Positions 31,344 through 42,982 of a DNA stretch of 64,000 bases are shown in pieces. Below the pieces are notes generated by a model. That model made no database searches and was not told the origin of the DNA. It saw only the letters and a program-made list of their open reading frames with translations. A program made the translations under genes and the position numbers. Within the stretch, counting starts at the first letter, position 1, and each line of letters begins with the position of its first letter. The DNA is from Syngnathus acus (lineage: Eukaryota; Chordata; Actinopteri; Syngnathiformes; Syngnathidae), in the NCBI RefSeq assembly GCF_901709675.1, contig NC_051100.1, positions 12,320,286 to 12,384,285 on the forward strand, in the 5' to 3' direction.

Positions 31344-32957
31344 ATGCAACCAGCGCACGATTCCCTAGACACGGCCCGCTTGACCCACACGGAGTGGGAG
31401 CTCGGCAAGACCACAGAGGAGATGGCGGCGTTAACTAGGGTCGTCCAGCAGCAGCAACAGCAGCTCCAGCTGCAGCAACAGCAACTGCAGCAGCAGCAAC
31501 AGCAACTGCAGCAGCAGCAACAGCAACTGCAGCAGCAGCAACAGCAACTGCAGCAGCACCATCAGCTCCACCAGGACCTGGTAGAGGCTCTCAGGGATCA
31601 CAGAGACTTGGCTCCTCTGGCTGCTGCAGATCGGTTTGTGCCATCTCTGTCCACGTCCGTGCCGCTCAGCCCCGCCGATCAGCCCACCGTTATGTCCACG
31701 CCCCGTCCTGCCTCGGCACCCGGGCAGTACGTGGACGTCCCTGAGCCCAGACTCAGCAACCTCGCGAGGTTCGACGGTGACCCCAAGTACGTCCGGGCCT
31801 TTCTGACGAACTGCCGCGTCTTGTTCGACCTCCAGCCCGTCACATTTGCCACGGAACCAGCCAAGGTGGGTTTCGTGCTCACTCACCTGACGGGCGAGGC
31901 ATGGCTGTGGGGAACGGCAGAATACGAGCGGCAGGGACCCGCTTGTTCGTCGTTTGACGCCTTCGCCGCTGAGATCCTGCGCGTGTTTGACATGGGCTCC
32001 GCCTCGGAGGACGCCTCCACAGAGCTCCTCACGCTGCGCCAAGGCAGCAGGTCCGTCGCCCAGTACGCCATCCGGTTCCAGACGGTGGCGCGTCGTAGCG
32101 ACTGGAACACCCCGGCTCTCGTCGGTGCCTTCATCCACGGACTCGCGGACTATATCAAGGACGAGATGGTGTCCTGCGAGCGCCCACAGACCCTTGAAGT
32201 GGCCATGGACCTGGCAGTACGGGTGGACCGGCGGATCCAGTCGAGGCGACGCGAGGAGAGGAGAGCGACTCCGCCCCCCCGTCACCGTGACATCAGCCCG
32301 ACACCTCGGGTGTCATGGAGCGCACCGGTTTTTTCACCGGACCTGTCGTCCGCCAGGGACCCTGTCCACGTAAGTCAGCGCGCCTTTACTGCTCCTCACA
32401 CCCAGCCCAGCTGGTCAGAACCCATGGAGATCGGACGCACCTCTCTCTCTGTGAGGAAACGCAGTCAGCGCATCAGAGAGGGGCTTTGCCTGTACTGCGG
32501 GGGTGAGGGTCACTGGGTGGCCTCTTGCCCGACGAGACCTAAGGACACCCGCCAAGCAGGGATCCGTGTGGGGTCGGTTTTCTTGCCCCCCACTACCTGT
32601 CGCGAGTCCCTGTCCCAGGACCACTACTCGACTCCAGCCCGCGCCCTTGCCTCTCGGCCCTCCGCTTCTCCAATCCGTGGGCAGCGGCCGCGGGTCCGGT
32701 CTCGCCGTCGGCCGCAGCGGATGGCCCGGGCCCTTACTCCGCTGCCGTTGCGACGTCCGCAGCCGGGTTCTGCTCCGGTGGGCGGGGTATTCGGGTCTGA
32801 CCGGCTTCCTGCTCGGAGTCGTCCGGTAGGGACCCGTCCGGTTCCCGCGCCGGCCTCCTGGTCGGCGTCTCCCGACGCCGCGGCTGGGAAGGTGGACTGG
32901 GCGGTAGTGCCGCCTGATGACGGGGCTTGGTCGACATGTTCTGATTCGGACTATTGA
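31344..32957 (+). CDS. Gag protein of a non-autonomous Ty3/gypsy element
   Basis: 537 residues from an ATG 17 bp after the 5' LTR. Residues ~36-80 are a Gln/Leu tract built from a 21-bp repeat (QLQQQQQ heptads), a probable coiled coil. The central retrotransposon-Gag capsid region is visible (ARFDGDPKYVRAFLTNCRVL, LTHLTGEAWLWGTAEYE, LRQGSRSVAQYAIRFQTVAR). A CCHC zinc knuckle follows (CLYCGGEGHWVASC, ~residues 385-398), then a Ser/Pro/Arg-rich tail ending STCSDSDY. No Asp-Thr/Ser-Gly protease motif is visible. It is presumed to package the element's RNA with enzymes supplied by a relative. Confidence 0.9.
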   Translation: MQPAHDSLDTARLTHTEWELGKTTEEMAALTRVVQQQQQQLQLQQQQLQQQQQQLQQQQQQLQQQQQQLQQHHQLHQDLVEALRDHRDLAPLAAADRFVPSLSTSVPLSPADQPTVMSTPRPASAPGQYVDVPEPRLSNLARFDGDPKYVRAFLTNCRVLFDLQPVTFATEPAKVGFVLTHLTGEAWLWGTAEYERQGPACSSFDAFAAEILRVFDMGSASEDASTELLTLRQGSRSVAQYAIRFQTVARRSDWNTPALVGAFIHGLADYIKDEMVSCERPQTLEVAMDLAVRVDRRIQSRRREERRATPPPRHRDISPTPRVSWSAPVFSPDLSSARDPVHVSQRAFTAPHTQPSWSEPMEIGRTSLSVRKRSQRIREGLCLYCGGEGHWVASCPTRPKDTRQAGIRVGSVFLPPTTCRESLSQDHYSTPARALASRPSASPIRGQRPRVRSRRRPQRMARALTPLPLRRPQPGSAPVGGVFGSDRLPARSRPVGTRPVPAPASWSASPDAAAGKVDWAVVPPDDGAWSTCSDSDY

Positions 32958-33058
32958 CTGCCGCACGTCTTGGGTTCCCCCCCTCCCGCCCGGTCTCCTG
33001 CTCCGTCTTGGGGTTCTGCTTTTGGGACGTCGGGGGCCGTCCCTTGGGGGGGGGGTTC

Positions 33059-33561
33059 TGTCACGTTCCCACGTCACCTGACTTCCAGCCGAGCCCGACT
33101 CATGTAATTGCTAGCACCTGCTACAGCTCGTTAGGCTCCCCATTTAACCTCTCTGTGTTCTGCCAGTGGTTGTCAGTTCGTCTGATTACCCTGCACGTGA
33201 TACTGCTGCCTTTTTGTCCCCGGACCAAACTTTGTAGCCAACTGCTTCCTTGAACTTCGACCACGCTCCAGATCGCCGCCTGTCCTGACTACTTGCTTGA
33301 CCTTCGACCACGCTCCAGATCGCCGCCTGTCCTGACTACTTGCTTGACCTTCGACCACGCTCCAGATCGCCGCCTGTCCTGACTACTTGCTTGACCTTCG
33401 ACCACGCTCCAGATCGCCGCCTGTCCTGACTACTTGCTTGACCTTCGACCACGCTCCAGATCGCCGCCTGCCCTGACTACTTGCTCGTTCTACGTCCCCG
33501 TTTTCCCTCTCACCATTAAAGGATCGTGCTGCACTTGGTTCCCTGTCTTTGTTGCCTGACA
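33059..33561 (+). repeat. 3' LTR, identical to the 5' LTR
   Basis: 503 bp with the same five-copy 47-bp array. Preceded by the G-rich polypurine tract at 33045-33055. Confidence 0.95.
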
Positions 33562-36500
33562 GATATGACTTTATACACATAGATCGACAAAACAAAGGTG
33601 GAGGAGGAGTTGCGATCTATGTGGAAAAGACATTAAACGTCAGGGTGATAAAGGATATGTCAATGGTAGTTAACAACATATTGGAATGCATAACAATTGA
33701 AATACTCAAGGAAAAAAAGAAAAATGTGATCATTAGCTGTATATATCGGACACCAGGTTCTAGCATTGAACTGTTCACAGAATGGATGGAGGAGGTGTTT
33801 TCGAAAATCAGTTGCAAAACAATTTTCATCTGTGGGGACTTCAACATTGATTTACTCAATCCAAACAAGCACAACCTGACCGAACACTTTGTTAACACAA
33901 TATATAGCATGAACTTGTATCCAAAAATCACTAGACCAACCAGAATAACTTCTCACTGTGCCACTCTTATTGATAATATATTCACAAATGACATTTTAAA
34001 CAACACCATAAGTGGGTTATTAGTCAGCGACATCAGTGACCATTTGCCAGTTTTTATGGTTTTTGATGACAACTATAAAATTATCCAACCGGCCAAAAAA
34101 CAGGAATACAGAAGAATTAAAACAGAAGAAACAATAAACGCATTTAAAAATGGTTTAATGTCACAAAACTGGGATATTATATACAATGAAAATAATATTA
34201 ACTGTGCATATGAGGAATTCTTAAAAATTTTCAAAAGGTTATATGACAAATACTGTCCTGTAAAAGTAAATAATAGGAAACTAAAGTATGTAGATCATCC
34301 CTGGATCACAAAGGGCTTACAAAATGCCTGTAAAAAGAAAAATACACTTTACAGAGAATTTATAAGACAGAGAACTAAAGAGTCAGAAAATAAATATAAA
34401 CAATATAAGAATAAACTAACTAATATTAAAAGAGCTGCTAGAAAAGAATACTATAGTAAAATATTAAATGATAATAAAAATAACACCAAAGAAATATGGA
34501 ATATAATGAATACTGTAATAAAAAATGGCTCTAAAAAAATTTATTATCCTAAATATTTTATTATCGGGAATACTGAGAAGTATGATATGCAAGAAGTGGC
34601 TGATAACTTCAATACATTCTTTGTAAATACGGGACCTGATCTGGCCAAACAAATACCAGATTCAGTAACAACTGAGGAGCAGTGTAATAGTTTAATAGAT
34701 AGGAATCTGAGCTCAATGTTCCTCAAAGCAGCGGATGAGAAAGAAATTATAAAGATAGTCTCCCAATGCACAAACAAGACATCCAAAGACTGTGATGACA
34801 TTGATATGATTACCGTAAAACGAGTGATTGAGGGGATCTCTAAACCATTAACATACATCTGTAACCTATCATTTCAGACCGGTATATTTCCAGATAAAAT
34901 GAAAATAGCAAAAATCATACCTTTGTATAAAACCGGGAACAAACACCACTTCACAAACTACAGACCTGTATCATTACTATCACAATTTTCTAAAATACTG
35001 GAAAAACTTTTCAATAAACGACTGGACAAATTTATAGATAAATATAAAATACTCACTGAAAGTCAATATGGATTTAGATCCAACAGAGCAACATCACTGG
35101 CACTAATTGACTCAGTGGAGGAAATTACTAACGCAATAGACCTAAAACAATATACAGTTGGGATATTCATTGATCTAAGAAAGGCATTTGACACAATAAA
35201 TCATGAAATATTATTCAATAAATTACATCGGTATGGCATCAGGGGGAAACCGTTAGAATGGATCAAGAGCTATTTCACAAAAAGGAAGCAGTTTGTGAAG
35301 TTGGGTGACACTTGTTCAACGTGGTTGGACATTAGTTGTGGCGTCTCTCAGGGGTCAGTGTTGGGCCCTAAACTTTTTATATTATATATAAATGATATAT
35401 GCAAGGTATCACATATTTTGAAGATGGTTTTGTTTGCAGATGACACAAATATTTTTTGTTCTGGTAGTGATTTACACACCTTAACAACACTAATAAATAA
35501 TGAATTAAGTAAATTAAAGGTATGGTTGGACAGCAATAAATTATCCTTAAACCTAAGCAAAACAAGAGTAATACTTTTTGGTAATCACAGAACTAATTTG
35601 AAACTAGAGATAAAGCTGGATGGGGTTATTATTGAAAGAGTGAATGAGATTAAATTTTTAGGGGTGACAATAGATGATAAGATCAGTTGGAAATCACAAG
35701 TTAAACATGTACAAACTAAAATCTCAAGGTGCATCACAGTATTAAATAGAGCAAAACAGGCTCTGGATCATACAACACTTCGCATCCTTTATAATACACT
35801 AGTTCTTCCATATTTCATGTATTGTGTAGAAATCTGGGGTAATAATTACATAAGCACAATATATCCACTTATTATTTTACAAAAAAAAGCAATACGGATC
35901 ATTCATGGGGCAGGATACAGGGATCATACAAATTCATTATTCTTAGAGTCAAAACTCATCAAACTCAGAGATATAGTGGAATTCCGGACAGCACAAATAC
36001 TTTACAAAGCAAAAAATAATCTGTTGCCAACTAATATTCAGAATCTTTTCACTGGGAGGGAAGGGGGTTATAATTTAAGGGGGACATTTAATTACAGGAT
36101 AAGGAAGGCACGCACAATCAGTTTAAAAAAAGATATAAAGAAGAAATTATTTTTACAAGGTACAGAAATGAGGGTGTATGAGTATCATGGGGTGCTTAGT
36201 AATTATTGATTTACGTTTCTTTGTTGGTTTTGTTGTCTGTTTGTCATTGTTTTGTTCAGGCTGTTTTTTATTTGTTGTTTTATTTTGTTTATTTCTACCA
36301 TTCAGGTATCTTTGTGTTGTATTTGAGGTGTGTATGTACGTTAAGTGTCTGTGTGTGAAATATACGTATGTATTAATAGTGTGTAGGTACATGTTTAGTG
36401 TTAAGCGAGCAGCAGGTGGGAGATAATTTAGTAATTTAGTATTTTGTTGGGATAACTGAGGCAAAATGATTTATGGCTGGGTATTTAGGGATTATTAAAA

Positions 36501-36780
36501 GGGGGTGGGGTTAAATAAATTATACTTCTTCCTACTCCTTTTCAGACATGTGAATGTGACTTATGGTTCTTTTGCGGTTATATCTTTATTGCTACGCTTG
36601 TAGGCATGTGTATATGTATATATATGTATATGTATATTTTTATATGTATATATATATGTGTATATGTATGTATGTCGGTATGTGTATATATGTATATGCA
36701 TGTATTTTGTCATGTCTTTTCATTGTGTGCAATAATCTTATTCTTTTTTCACATGTTTGAAATAAATGAAACGAAACGAA

Positions 36781-38003
36781 ACCGTATTGGCCGTATAAGA
36801 CGAGTTTTTTTGCATTGAAATAAGACTGAAAAAGTGGGGGTCGTCTTATATTCGGGGTCTAGACATTATACCCATTTTCACTTGTGCGCAGCGGTAAATT
36901 AAAGGTTGCTGGTATCGACTGAGTATGTTGATGTGATCGTGTTGTCCGATTGCGGTTTACTTCGTGTGCGCGCCGTTTGATTGACAGCTCCGGCGCGCTC
37001 CTTTGAGTTTGCCTCGCATCGTACGGGTGGCCGTTACGCAGCGGCACGGCGACTTACGGTCGCCAGCAAATGTATTTTGTTGTCTCGATCGATGACTTAT
37101 GTTTGGTGTGGAGCCGAGTGTATTTCATTTATGGTTATTTATTATTATTTTTTGCCAATAATTCAGTAAACCAGTATACTAGCTCAGCGGCCTAGTGGTA
37201 GAGTGTCCCCCCTGAGACTGGGTCATACCAAAGACTATAAAAATGGGACCCATTGCCTCCCAGCTTGGCACTCAGCATTAAGGGTTGGAATTGGGGGGTT
37301 AGATCACCAAATGACTCCCGAGCGCGGCACCGCTGCTGCTCACTGCTCCCCTCTCCCCGAGGGGATGGATCAAAATCACACGGGGATGGCTTAAATGCAG
37401 AGGACAAATTTCACCACACCCAGATGTGTGTGACGATCATTGGGACTTTAACGTAAAGCACTCAAAACTGAACCACGTCTTCCCTCCTGTGTTCTGACCG
37501 ACACCCGGGGGCGAAAAGAGCATAACTATCCGAGCCAACCCCCTATACAGTCCTCAGGCTCCCCAACAATAGCGGTAGCAGTTTGCATTATTTTATTGCA
37601 ATGTTTTGCCTTATTCAGATTTGTTTCAAGACTACAGTTACAGTTAGACTTCACTTTAATGGTAAATGCAGTTATTGAAATGTTGTTTTATCACAGTAGA
37701 TTGGTTTATTTACATTTCAAAAACCAGAAGCCATTCATTTTCAAATGTGATTGCACTTTAGTTTACGTATTTAAATGTTCAGATATTAAGAATTTATAGT
37801 CAGTTTTCGCATGATTTGAATGAGGAAAAATAACATGCTATTTCTCTCGAATATATTGTTATAATCATTTGTTTCAGATGTAATTATTTTCTGTATAAAA
37901 ATTAAATTTGGTGTTCAAAAGGTTTTTTTTGTCAAACTTGAGTCTTGAAAAAGAGGGGGTCGTCTTATAATCGGGGCCGTCTTATTTTCGGGCCACTACG
38001 GTA
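36781..38003. mobile_element. MITE family B (ccgtattggcc / ataagacg ends)
   Basis: The left end is accgtattggccgtataagacg; the right end is gtcttattttcgggccactacggta. The motif gtcttata(a/t)(t/a)cgggg is repeated near both ends. A SINE is inserted at 37179-37452. Halves of the same element recur, inverted, at 54797-55365 and 57727-58345, and part at 44398-44605. No coding capacity. Confidence 0.8.
37179..37452 (+). mobile_element. tRNA-derived SINE (box B region deleted)
   Basis: The head tagctcagcggcctagtggt is a Pol III box-A-like tRNA head. Relative to the complete copy at 58924-59246 about 25 bp including box B are missing between gagactg and ggtcatacc. The body includes gactataaaaatgggaccca; the 3' end is gatcattgggactttaacg. 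Confidence 0.8.
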
Positions 38004-38474
38004 TATATAAAATAACTATTATATAAACAACAATATTATCAAACCATCTGTGTCACTGCAAGTCATTAAATCCATCAATCGTCCTTTATGTAAACAATGT
38101 CGCGTGTGCGCCGCGCCGCTGACGCCGGACTCGTCGTCAGTTGCAGTTCAAATTATTCCACAGGCCCATATAATTATAAACAACAATTTTATCAAATAAC
38201 CTCTGTCACGCCAAGTCTTTAAATCCTGTGATCGAATCCTTTGTCCTTTATGTAAACAACGCCGCGTGTGCGCCGTGCCGCTGATGTCAATTGCAGTTCA
38301 ATTTACAGTAATCCCTTGCTACATCGCGGTTCGTTTATCGCTGTTTCACTACATCGCGGATTTTTGAATTTTTAAAATTTGTGAATAATTTTACATATAA
38401 GTCGCTCCTGAGTATAAGTCGCCCCCCCCCAAACTATGAAAAAACCTGCGACTTATAGTCCAAAAAATACAGTA
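38004..38474 (-). mobile_element. MITE family C fragment (ataagtcgc end)
   Basis: It contains two ~170-bp family C internal units (gtttacataaaggacg in reverse) and, at the right, the terminal block gtaatcccttgctacatcgc followed by tacatataagtcgctcctg and a cgacttatagtcc motif, ending near acagtat. It matches the left end of the copy at 56514-57726, inverted. Confidence 0.75.
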
Positions 38475-38831
38475 TCTTTTCTGCAGTCTTGATTGTCCGT
38501 TGCAGTCTGTGCTTGGAGGATGGAGAAAATGAAGATGACAACAGAGATGTAAATGTTCCGGGCTGTAGACTGTTTGTGATGAAGCGTGTTGAACGAAAGT
38601 AAAGTTTCTTCTTCCTCAATATACGGTTTGGTTATTACGGACCCACAAGGAAAAAACAACACATGGTGTCAGAAGATGGTATTGGGGAAGAGTGACGGAT
38701 GCAAGTGTTGACTACGAGGACGAGTCACCAGGCAAGCTAACCACTAGCCACCCCGCTAATGATATCGACGCATCAGCTTGGCAGTGGGCGTTGTGTTGCT
38801 AACCCGCTGTGTGAAAAAGAGCAACAACAAC

Positions 38832-39548
38832 ATGGACGGCTTACATCCACCGCCTGCCCTTCATCTTACTGGGAACGTGGCTCAGAATTGGAGGAGATTT
38901 AAGCAGCGCTTTGCTTTGTACTTATCGGCAATGGGACTTGACGAGGCAAGTGACAAAAAGCAAGCTGCAGTGTTTTTACACGTGGTGGGTGAGGACGCAC
39001 TGGAGGTTTATAATAACTTTACGTTTCCTGATGGAGATGCAATGAAGCTAGATAAGATAATGGAGTATTTTGAAGCTTACTGTATACCGAAGAGAAATGT
39101 GACATTTGAGAGGCACAGATTTTTTATATACACTCAGAAGACAGGAGAGACAATTGATCAATATGTAACCGAGCTACGGAACAGAAGTAATACGTGTGAA
39201 TTTGGAGGGCTAACAGACTTGTTAATTAAACACAGACTTATGTGCGGGATTCCTGATAATGGTCCTAGTGAGAGGTTACTAAGAGAGGAAGATCTTGACC
39301 TGGAAAAAGCATTGAAGCTTTGCAGAGTGGCTGAGACTGTAAAAGTCCAAGCAAAAGAACTCATCAGTGACAGCTGCAACATAGATGCTGTGAATAGGAG
39401 CACATATAGAGGCAATAAAAAGAATGCGACCTCCGAGACTAAACTGAAATCGAAGTCACCAGATAATACAGATACTAAAGAAAAAACTTGTGGTCGTTGT
39501 GGAACACAACATCCTCCTAAAAGATGTCTGGCTTATGGTAAAACGTGA
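38832..39548 (+). pseudogene. Ty3/gypsy gag, stop inside the zinc knuckle
   Basis: Starts MDGLHPPPALHLTGNVAQNW. The capsid-like region includes FERHRFFIYTQKTGETIDQY and VTELRNRSNTCEFGGL. It ends CGRCGTQHPPKRCLAYGKT and then TGA in what should be the second half of the nucleocapsid Cys motifs; the following bases continue the knuckle after a poly-A slip (near 39560). About 239 residues remain. Confidence 0.85.
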
Positions 39549-39629
39549 AACAATTGTTATAAAAAAAAAAACATTATGCTCGGTGCTGCAGAAATCAGAC
39601 CCCAAAACAAAACAAAGTCCATGCAGTGA

Positions 39630-41100
39630 ATGAAGATGACTGATGAATTTTATGTGGACACTGTGACAGAAAACAAGGTGGAAAGACAAGATTGGATGAT
39701 GACACTTAAAGTGAATGACAAGCACATAGAGGTTAAACTGGATACAGGTGCCCAGGCAAACGTCATATCAGAGAGGGAATTTAAGAGAATCAGACCCAGA
39801 CCCAAAATACATGCAACTAAAGCAAAAGTAAGTGGATACTCAGGAGCAAATATACCTGTGAAAGGAAAATGCATTGTTAAAGTAATACACAAGGACAAGG
39901 AAGATACACTAGTATTCCTTGTGGTGCCAAAGAATGTGCAGACCATAATTGGTTTGGAAGCCTGTGAAAGACTGAACCTAGTCTTGCTGTGGAAACTGAC
40001 AATGGATTGTTAGATGGATTATAACATTTTGATGGAAGAATACAGCGATTTGTTCCAAGGACTTGGAGGCCTTTTGGGAGAACACAAAATCCGAGTGGAT
40101 GACAATGTGCCACAAGTGATTCATCCATGCTGCAAAGTACCATTTGCTCTTCAAAAGCCGCTGAAGGATGAGCTGGACCGGATGGAGAGACTGGAAGTGA
40201 TTGAGAGAATCGATAAACCTACAGAGTGGGTGAGTTCTCTTGTCATTGTTGAGAAAAGGAATGGACAGCCAAGAGTATGCATGGATCCAAGAGATCTAAA
40301 CAGAACTATACAGAGAGAACATTTCAAAGTCCCTACGAGAGAAGAAATAATGTCAGTTTGCAAATGCAAAATACTTTAGCAAACTGGATGCATCATCAGG
40401 ATTTTGGCAATTGAAGCTAAACGATGCTAGTTCAAAACTATGCACATTCAATCGTCTATTTGGTAGATATAGATTTTGGCGACTGCCCCTTGGCGTTGCT
40501 TCAGCACCAGAGGTGTATCACAAAACAATACACATGATCTATGAGCACCTACAAGGAGTGGACACATCAATGGATGACATCATTGTGTGGGGAACTACAA
40601 AAACAGAACACGACAGGAGACTGGGAAATGTGCTTGAAGCAACCAGAAAAGCAAATCTGAAGCTGAATAGAGAGAAATGTCTGCTCGGAGTGAAGGAACT
40701 GACATTTGTAGGGGACATCCTGAGCAATGAAGGCGTCAGACTGGATCCCAGAAAAGTGTCAGCAATTGAAAATATGCCAAGGCCACAATGTAAGAAGGAT
40801 GTGCAGAGGTTTAATGGCATGATTAACTACATGGGAAAATGTATAACCAACCTTTCTGAGAAGATGGCGCCATTGAGACAGCTGACTGAAAAGAAAATAG
40901 AATGGGAGTGGAATCATGAACATGAGAAATCGTGGTGCGAACTGAAGACGTTGCTCACAGAAGAGCCCATTCTGAAGTTCTATGACCCTGCGAGACCCAT
41001 TAAAATCTCATCAGATGCATCACAATGTGGACTTGGAGCAGTACTCATGCAGAAATATGGTGAACACGCTAAACGCTCGCCACTCAGCAGCAAGTTGTGA
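39630..41100 (+). pseudogene. Ty3/gypsy protease-reverse transcriptase
   Basis: The protease active site is LDTGAQANVIS (about 39740), preceded by DWMMTLKVNDKHIEVK. RT blocks: WVSSLVIVEKRNGQPRVCMD near 40228; after a frameshift near 40370, FSKLDASSGFWQLKL, PLGVASAPEVYHK, DDIIVWG (the catalytic Asp pair reads SMDD rather than Y-x-DD) and GINYMGK-like thumb sequence. The RNase H start is KISSDASQCGLGAVLMQ, and the frame ends at 41100. Confidence 0.87.
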
Positions 41101-41109
41101 TCCTTTTTT

Positions 41110-41345
41110 CCAGTTTTTGCTGTTACTTTGTTGCCACAGATGATCCATTCCTGTGCAGTTTTTTCGTTACTTTGTTACCACAGATGATCCATTCCTGTGC
41201 AATTTTTGCCGTCACTTTTTTGCCACAGACGGTCCATTCCTGTGCAGTTTTTTGTTGTAACTTTGTTGCCACAGACGGTCCATTCCTGTGCAGTTTCTGT
41301 TGTTAATTTGTTGCCACAGACGAACCATCCCTGTGCTGTTTAGTG
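41110..41345 (+). repeat. Five-copy ~45-bp minisatellite
   Basis: Units with tttgttgccacagatgatcc and attcctgtgcagtttttt recur at spacings of 44-46 bp (starts near 41134, 41178, 41223, 41268 and 41314 by the ccacag word), immediately after the gypsy remnant. Confidence 0.85.
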
Positions 41346-41399
41346 AAAGGAAATACAAGAAAACTCAACCGATCTAAGCAGATCGTGAACCCGCGAGTT

Positions 41400-42982
41400 T
41401 GTTAGCAGACAGCTAACAGCTGATTTACCGGGGAACAGCTAATTGAGCTGTCAGAGGTCGCTGGGACCAACGTGAGCAATATGGGGCCGAAAAAAAACCT
41501 AACCATGTCCACGGAGGAGGTCGAGGACATGAAAAGGTCACTTGACTTCCTTTCGGAAGAAGTTTCTGCTGTAAGGATGCAGGAAGAAAAACATCTTGGC
41601 ACTGGTGGAAGAGGTAAAGACGCTCCTTATGCTCAATGCTGAGAAGGACCAGCGGCTTGCCTACCTTGAAAGTCGGGTCGCAGACATTGAGCAATATACA
41701 AGAATAAATGACATTGTCATCACGGGAATAGCAATTAAACCTATATCTTATGCAAGGGCAGTGACGGCAGGTAGTGATGGCTGTGAGCAAGATGCAAGCT
41801 CAGCCGAGCAACAGGTAGCTGCGTTTCTACAAACTAAAGGAATAACAACCAGGTTGAAGCATGTCATTTACTGCCCAGAAGAAACAGTAATGACAAGCCA
41901 GCAGTCATTCTGAAATTTGTCAACAGGAAGCACAAAATTGCACTACTAAAGCAGGGTAAGTTGTTTAAAGGTACAGACATCTACATAAATGAACATTTGA
42001 CAAAGACCAATGCGGATATTGCAAAGAAAGAACGTCACTTGAGAAAAAAATACAGAGTACATGGACCAGAAATTGCAAGATATACATCAAGCTTAATGGA
42101 TCACCAGAAGAGGCCAAGATACTGATGGTGAGGAGTATTGAGGAACTGGAAAAGCTCGAATAAGTATCCTCAATAGAAAATCAACTGGAGTGGACTTGGA
42201 ACTAAATGGAGGTAACAACACAAAACACAAACAATGCTCAGGGACACTACTCAACCTACATCAAGCAACAATGGACATGTAACACAGTGGATGCAAGAAC
42301 ATGAACAACTCCAACTAACGTTTGATTACAGTGAAAGCAGCACTCTGGACATAGATCAGGACATCGACCCAGGCAATAATTTCTTCTCCACCACAAACAA
42401 CACATGTTATTATTACAGCAATGATCAGTACAATACGGACATCTTAACAAAAGATAAGCTATCTATTATCCATTTCAATAGCCGGAGTCTGTATAAAAAT
42501 GTTAGTAGCATTCGGGATTACTTCAACACATTCAACCAACCATTTAATATAATTACTATTTCTGAGACCTGGATTACGACTGAGAAGGGAATGCACTTTG
42601 AGATGGAAGGGTATGAATTCATACATAATAACAGACAGAGTAAGGGTGGCGGTGGTGTTGCAATCTGTTGATTTGAATATGAAATTCAAGATTGTAGAGG
42701 CTATGACGCAGGTAGTGGACAATCTTCTTGAATGTCTCACGATACAGATTTGTGTTGAAAAGAAAGAAGACATTATTATAAGCTGTGTCTATAGAGCCCC
42801 TGGTTCTAGCATTGAGACATTCACAGAGTGAATAGAAAGTGTGATAATACAAAAAGGCAACACAAATATTTGTATTTGCGGGGATTATAACATTGATATA
42901 TTAAATCCAAATAAGTAACGAAATATTGATGATTTTTTAAATTTAATGCATAGCCTGAGTCTCTTTCCCACAATCACAAGAC
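41400..42982 (+). pseudogene. Decayed copy of the two-ORF LINE (ORF1 + ORF2 start)
   Basis: ORF1 is recognisable from 41480 (MGPKK, LDFLSEEVSAVRM) through VADIEQYTRINDIVITGIAI to about 42160, with frameshifts. ORF2 starts near 42234 and reads KLSIIHFNSRSLYKN, ISETWITTEKGMHFEMEGY and, broken, IISCVYRAPGSSIET and CGDYNIDILNPNK. It stops near 42980, where a hAT fragment begins. It is clearly older than the copy at 29460. Confidence 0.85.

Larger units (their letters stand above)
30824..33561 (+). mobile_element. Gag-only LTR retrotransposon with identical LTRs
   Basis: The 503-bp LTRs (30824-31326 and 33059-33561) begin TGTCACG and end CTGACA and show no difference by eye. The 5-bp target duplication gatat is at 30819-30823 and 33562-33566. 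Internal DNA is only ~1.73 kb: a gag frame and ~100 bp ending in a G-rich polypurine tract (ttgggggggggg) before the 3' LTR. There is no protease, RT, RNase H or integrase. It is a non-autonomous Ty3/gypsy derivative, comparable to plant TR-GAG elements, and a very recent insertion. Confidence 0.93.
30437..36209 (+). pseudogene. LINE ORF2 endonuclease/RT, split by an LTR retrotransposon
   Basis: The N-terminal part (30437-30823, 129 codons) contains SIIHINSRSLYANF and ITETWINTVKG of the APE-type endonuclease. The remainder (33567-36209) continues it in the same frame after the inserted element: KGGGGVAIYVEK, YRTPGSSIE, FICGDFNIDLL and SDISDHLPVF (endonuclease), then NYRPVSLLSQFSKILEK, IFIDLRKAFDTINHEI, GSVLGPKLFILYIN and VLFADDTNIFCSG (RT), and an RT C-terminal region (LPYFMYCVEIWGNN). 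No other stop or frameshift is seen, so before the insertion it was about 1010 codons and open. Confidence 0.88.
29460..36780 (+). mobile_element. Two-ORF LINE (L2/CR1-like) with nested LTR element
   Basis: Order: ~240-bp 5' leader, ORF1 (29699-30412), ORF2 (30437-30823 continuing 33567-36209), a ~570-bp 3' UTR with TA/TG-rich stretches, and a microsatellite-like tail (aaataaatgaaacgaaacga) ending at 36780. The only visible disabling lesion is the inserted LTR retrotransposon. A decayed relative lies at 41400-42982. The clade within the Jockey superfamily is uncertain. Confidence 0.85.
38475..41100 (+). mobile_element. Decayed Ty3/gypsy retrotransposon (5' LTR end to RNase H)
   Basis: A probable LTR remnant ends at 38663 and is followed directly by tggtgtcagaagatgg, a tRNA-primer-binding-site-like sequence. 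Gag (38832-39548), protease (39630-40013) and RT (40014-41100, frameshift near 40370) follow. The element stops at the start of RNase H; integrase and 3' LTR are absent. Confidence 0.87.

Noticed and set aside
31448-31560. Poly-glutamine tract resembling a host polyQ gene
   Set aside because: It lies inside an LTR-flanked gag frame with capsid and CCHC motifs; it is part of the retrotransposon.
32415-33077. Arg/Pro-rich protein on the minus strand of the gag element
   Set aside because: It is the antisense shadow of a GC-rich gag frame with no motif.
37179-37260. tRNA gene
   Set aside because: Box A-like head but no full cloverleaf, and the sequence continues into a SINE body repeated at 58924-59246.
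41110-41345. CRISPR-like array
   Set aside because: The ~45-bp units repeat along their whole length without unique spacers; eukaryotic minisatellite.
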